DNA of 64,000 bases from Chrysophaeum taylorii. Lineage: Eukaryota; Sar; Pelagophyceae; Pelagomonadales; Pelagomonadaceae. The position numbers and the translations under genes are program-made. Shown here in pieces: positions 60,230 through 64,000 of this stretch. Positions within the stretch are counted from its first letter, which is position 1; each line of letters starts with the position of its first letter. The notes under the pieces were generated by a model. The model saw nothing but the letters and a program-made list of their open reading frames with translations. It made no database searches and was not told the origin of the DNA. Location: NCBI GenBank assembly GCA_029834535.1, contig JAQMWT010000679.1:111796-175795 (forward strand), written 5' to 3'.

Positions 60230-63200
60230 TCAGCGATGTTCTGAGTGCCGGAAACGCGGTATAAGCAGATGAACGGGTGTAGCGTAATAGCGAATACGAA
60301 ACCAGCGTGGCGCTATAGCTTTGGCCTTAGTCGCACTGTCAGGATTATTTATGGATGGATAGCGAAACAGAATCCCCAAGTATAGAGGCATTACGTTATG
60401 AACGCATGTCGATGGGAGAGGGACATCGCAAACATCTAATCTATAACAAATGACTTTCCCTGGAGGTTGGCAGGATAGTGGTGGGTTTATAGCGAATGCC
60501 ATTTCCGTTCTGTTCGCGTAACAGACCATATCGCACTCATATTAAATGGCGATGAGCTCACTCTCATGCGTAAATAGCGTGATTTCTGGTTTGGACTTCA
60601 GGTGATGAAGAACCGAACAAAAATGGCATAGCCAGTTGTAGATTTGCGGTCTCGTTCATAAGAGGGTGCGTTATCAGCATCAACGAACGCGACCAGTGGA
60701 TCAAAGTTACCTGAATTTATTATTTCTTTATTGTAATCCAACATGGTTGCCATATCAGTACGATTGCCGATGAGAAGTCTAAGGTGGTCCATTAGAACGG
60801 AAGAGCCAGAGTAGTACCATAGTCGAAGATTACGATTTTCGGGCTTGCGCAAATAGCGAAGAGTGCCTTACCAAAAGTATGAACTTTTAGGTTTCGACTA
60901 GATATTCGCTTCATGGCACTGGAATTCACGACGTGAGGTTTCCGAGTACAAGTGATGACAACATCAATCACTGATATTGGCAAAGTAAAAACGACGTCAG
61001 CTTGGACTTTAGCATAGATGGCATATCTGTTCGAAAAGCGTGTATAGCCTGATAAATAAAGAAGCCATTATGGTTTGGTTCAAAGGGCAGGACTTGTCGT
61101 GTCCATAAAAGTTTAAGTGAGTTTTGGAGAGGCATGTCGCCTTGATATTTTACATCTTCAGGATCAAGTGAATAAATGGCGTGGCAGTTTGACATAGCAC
61201 ATGAGAATCTATGGAGCTTGAACAAAAGCGTGCAGTACATCGACGTGGTAGACAGGAAGTCGTAGGTGAGCTGCAAGCGCCAGAACACAACGGATGCCGT
61301 GTAAGCTGCGCCATAGGACTAAATATTAAAAGTCAGTGCCCAGAAGAAGCGGAACATCGTAGGACCAATCGTGCTTTATGTTTGATGTATTCACCAGCAG
61401 CATGGTTTTGCGCGTAATACCAATCGGGTATCAATAGGCTTAGAGTTGACCATGGGCAACGCGAGTTTAAAGCAGCCAAACTTAACAATAAAATGCGCCA
61501 AATAGCGGAGATGTAAGCACGATCAGTGTCTAGAGACAGGAGCAGGTCAACTCGCATTCATCAATCTTGATATCGCAGCTTGAATTTATATTCGTCGGAC
61601 CAACAGTGCTGGGATCTTGAGCATTGATAGATGGGTGATTGCGGCGACACTTATCGTTAGTGTGAGCGTGATCTGGATCTTCGACAAGTTGAGAGGGTCA
61701 TCTCCAAAGTGGGCCTCAATGTAATGAGACTGCACGGTGATGTAGTCTTCGATGGCAGAGAGGTGGGGCTCGGAAGCACCAGAAGAAGCATCATTATGAT
61801 CCAAGATCGAGCGGTGTGTTAGCAAGCATAAGCATATTGAGCAGGAGGAACGAAAAGCGAAGGGTGTTCAAGCGAGATGAAGGAAGCACGAGGAAGGTGA
61901 AAGTCTGCAAGGCTGAAGTCGTCGAAGAGATGAACAGGAGTGGTATCGGTGGATGGCGGAAACATGACATGAGCGGAAGATTGGGAAAGCGGCGATGAAC
62001 ATGATGATGAAGGGATGGGGTAAATTCCCCTCTGGCGGTATGCCGTCCAGTGGATGCCAAGGAACATGAAGGGAGCGGAGGTGAGGTCACAGGCGTTGCT
62101 TTGAGGAGGTCATGAAGTCAGCAAGCGCACCACCAGCTGTTATAAGCGGCAACAGTTGGAGAAGCAATACGAGTAGAACAGCCTTGAGATTAGTCTTGCG
62201 ACGAGGTTGAGGGTGATGAGAACCACAGGTGAGACGAAGGACATCCTGAATAGAGACCGACCTAAGACTATGCAGATAAGCGACAGAGGACACTTCAGAT
62301 TTGGAGGTGTGATGACAAAGCAGCAGTGCAGAAGCAGCTGCAGACATGCGGGAACAGGAGTAGAAGCATGGGCAAAAGAAGAAGAGTACCATCTCGTGTT
62401 CAATGTCGGTGGACATAGCATTCCCTCTACGCCGCATCATGAGGTGCTGAGAACAGAGAAGGGGTCATCGGGTGAAGGTGCGGGTGGGGATGTTCATAAT
62501 CAGGGAGTGATTCAGAAATAAGAGGAGAGGTGAAGTTTAGAAGAAACACGGACTGCCGTTCTCAGGATTAAGGACAACATCAGCAAATGGCTGGACATAG
62601 GTGTGATTAACGGGATGATAACATTAGCACCACGAGTATGCGTGAACGACATCGAGGTTCATATTATAAATTGATTAGTTTCCAAATGCAGATAACAAAC
62701 AGAACCAAAGGGAGGTAATTTGTTGGGCATTGATCCAACAAAACTTGTGGGAGCTAGGACTTTATTATAAATAGAAGGAACGTAGGAAGGAGATTATACG
62801 AGTGGACAGCGATGTAACAGCCCACGGGTAGTGTGGTGCCGGATCTGTTGGGGGTGACCTTTATAGGATACATTAAGCTGCCGGTGTCGTGTAGACGCGG
62901 CAGTTGCTATATGACCAACAGCGGCCTACTTTCATGATTAACGCGTAAGTAAGGGGAACACGGGCATGATAATACAACAACGAGGGTGGCGGTAACGGTT
63001 GAGATAAGTAGGGTTTAAATCACAACAAATTTATTTTGTACATGAACAAAAGTGGAGCAAAGGTGGCGAACAAACTCGAGGAGGGCAAAATTATAGAATT
63101 GGTGGTACGAGATACGACAAAAAGTACACAAACTGGTGCGAGAATGAGACATGGAACATTGGAGCAGGGATCCCCATTCCGATAGGACAGATGGCGACCA

Positions 63201-63969
63201 CCATCCGCCAGAGCACAGGTTAGCTTTAAGTGATGGTTAGCTTGGTAGATGATGTGAGCTGAGAAAGCGACTTTATGTAAGTACAAATCCACAGAACTAC
63301 GGTAGGGCACATCTGAAGGGTGATGTCCCGGACTGGCAATAACCGAACGAGAAAAATGGCTTAGGAATCAGGAGATGGTGTATTGTGAAAATTAGTAGCA
63401 CGTAATGCTGAGCATGTCGAAACGCGAGGGTGCCTCTGGCATGAACTTTTCATCGAAGGGCGCATGTTTCTCACGTGACTGTCTGGAGTTGCGAGAGGAA
63501 TAGTTTCGTTTTGTAGGAGATGGTGTAGCGTCTGCAGATGGGTGTTAGTGAGGAAGGCGTGAGCCATGATCGAGATGAAATGAGAAGTTCGCGGTTAGAA
63601 AGCAGGATTGTCTAACATTGGGCATTAGGATGCTTTGGATGCAACTCTGGTGTAAAATTAAGGATGTGTCAGTGGGAAATAGGTTTGTGAAAAGGTTGAC
63701 CACGTGGTTCGGTTAGAAGCGTGATCAGGGTCAAAGGATGGTGATAATGCGAATTTACATAAGTCGCGAACAATGCGACACCTAGGGCGTAGATTACATG
63801 ATGAGGTTTCCAGCCGGAATAGCATTACTGATGTATACAGCATTGCATCCGAGACAAAGACAGAAGAAAATGTTTGGTACCCTGTGAAATTATTGGCGCG
63901 TGCCAATTCGCGAGTTGAATAATGTAGAATGCGATCGGGTAGTGGAGATCGTAAGGATGGTATTAGCAA
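60230..63969 (-). pseudogene. Decayed Ty1/Copia-type pol, running toward the right edge
   Basis: Copia-order landmarks appear on the minus strand, with the element's 5' side to the right. A pre-integrase block reads H-L-Q-T-L-H-H-L-L-Q-N-E (63,361-63,567). An RT entry I-K-H-K-A-R-L-V-L-R follows (61,333-61,557). An RNase H end reads V-D-A-D-N-A-P-S-Y-E-R-D-R-K-S-T-T-G-Y-A (60,598-60,852), followed by P-E-I-T-L-F-T-H-E-S-E-L-I-A (about 60,545-60,600). Integrase before RT is the Copia order. Many stops and frameshifts separate the pieces, so it is long dead. Part of the element probably lies beyond 64,000. Confidence 0.7.
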
Positions 63970-64000
63970 ACCCAGATAGTGGGAGTTAGGGTATATGGAA

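Overview
The window looks like nuclear DNA of a eukaryotic microalga. A stramenopile such as a pelagophyte is my best guess, but that is inference. Three things support it. The genes are intron-poor, with very short GT-AG introns (mostly 37-82 nt). The left ~42 kb is GC-rich. The ectodomain of one membrane protein carries Ser/Thr/Pro repeats of the S-x-PTS-x-PTS style that is common in stramenopile surface proteins. I could not run any search; every family call rests on motifs read by eye.

Left part (1-42,443), host genes. In order: a partial Stc1-like zinc protein (+); a small PH-like protein (-); a very large CD36/LIMP-2-type membrane protein (-); a four-exon ABHD14-like alpha/beta hydrolase (-); a five-exon, multi-membrane family-2 glycosyltransferase (-); a peptidase S66/LD-carboxypeptidase (+); a nuclear-type FKBP prolyl isomerase (-), divergent from a 1,791-residue phosphoinositide 3-kinase (+). 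The kinase is fused to a degenerate inositol-5-phosphatase domain and a cyclic-nucleotide-binding domain. Next come a MYND/RING/Sel1 protein (+), a 2,140-residue repeat protein (-), a small lysine-tailed protein with an in-frame stop (+), a small hypothetical (-) divergent from ribosomal protein L7/uL30 (+), an F-box-like protein (-), a secreted propeller-like protein (-) divergent from a four-exon small protein (+), a two-exon helical-repeat protein (+), and a secreted protein of unknown family (+).

Middle part (42,600-57,980), nested mobile DNA. A Ty3/Gypsy-type LTR retrotransposon lies at 43,791-54,167. It has 340-bp LTRs that differ at two positions I could see, and ACAGG target duplications. 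It sits inside an older LTR-like repeat, which itself lies between inverted copies of a tandem repeat. Its first ORF (1,823 aa) carries gag, a protease-like region and, unexpectedly, a C5-cytosine DNA methyltransferase domain. The reverse transcriptase, RNase H and integrase that follow are recognisable but frameshifted. A second, older related element is present as an integrase fragment on the minus strand (56,012-57,572). DNA methyltransferases carried by retrotransposons have been reported in dinoflagellates and charophyte algae; this looks like another such case and is the most exciting item in the window.

Right part (58,000-64,000). GC content drops and the sequence is mostly decayed Ty1/Copia-like pol on the minus strand running off the right edge, plus one coiled-coil ORF.
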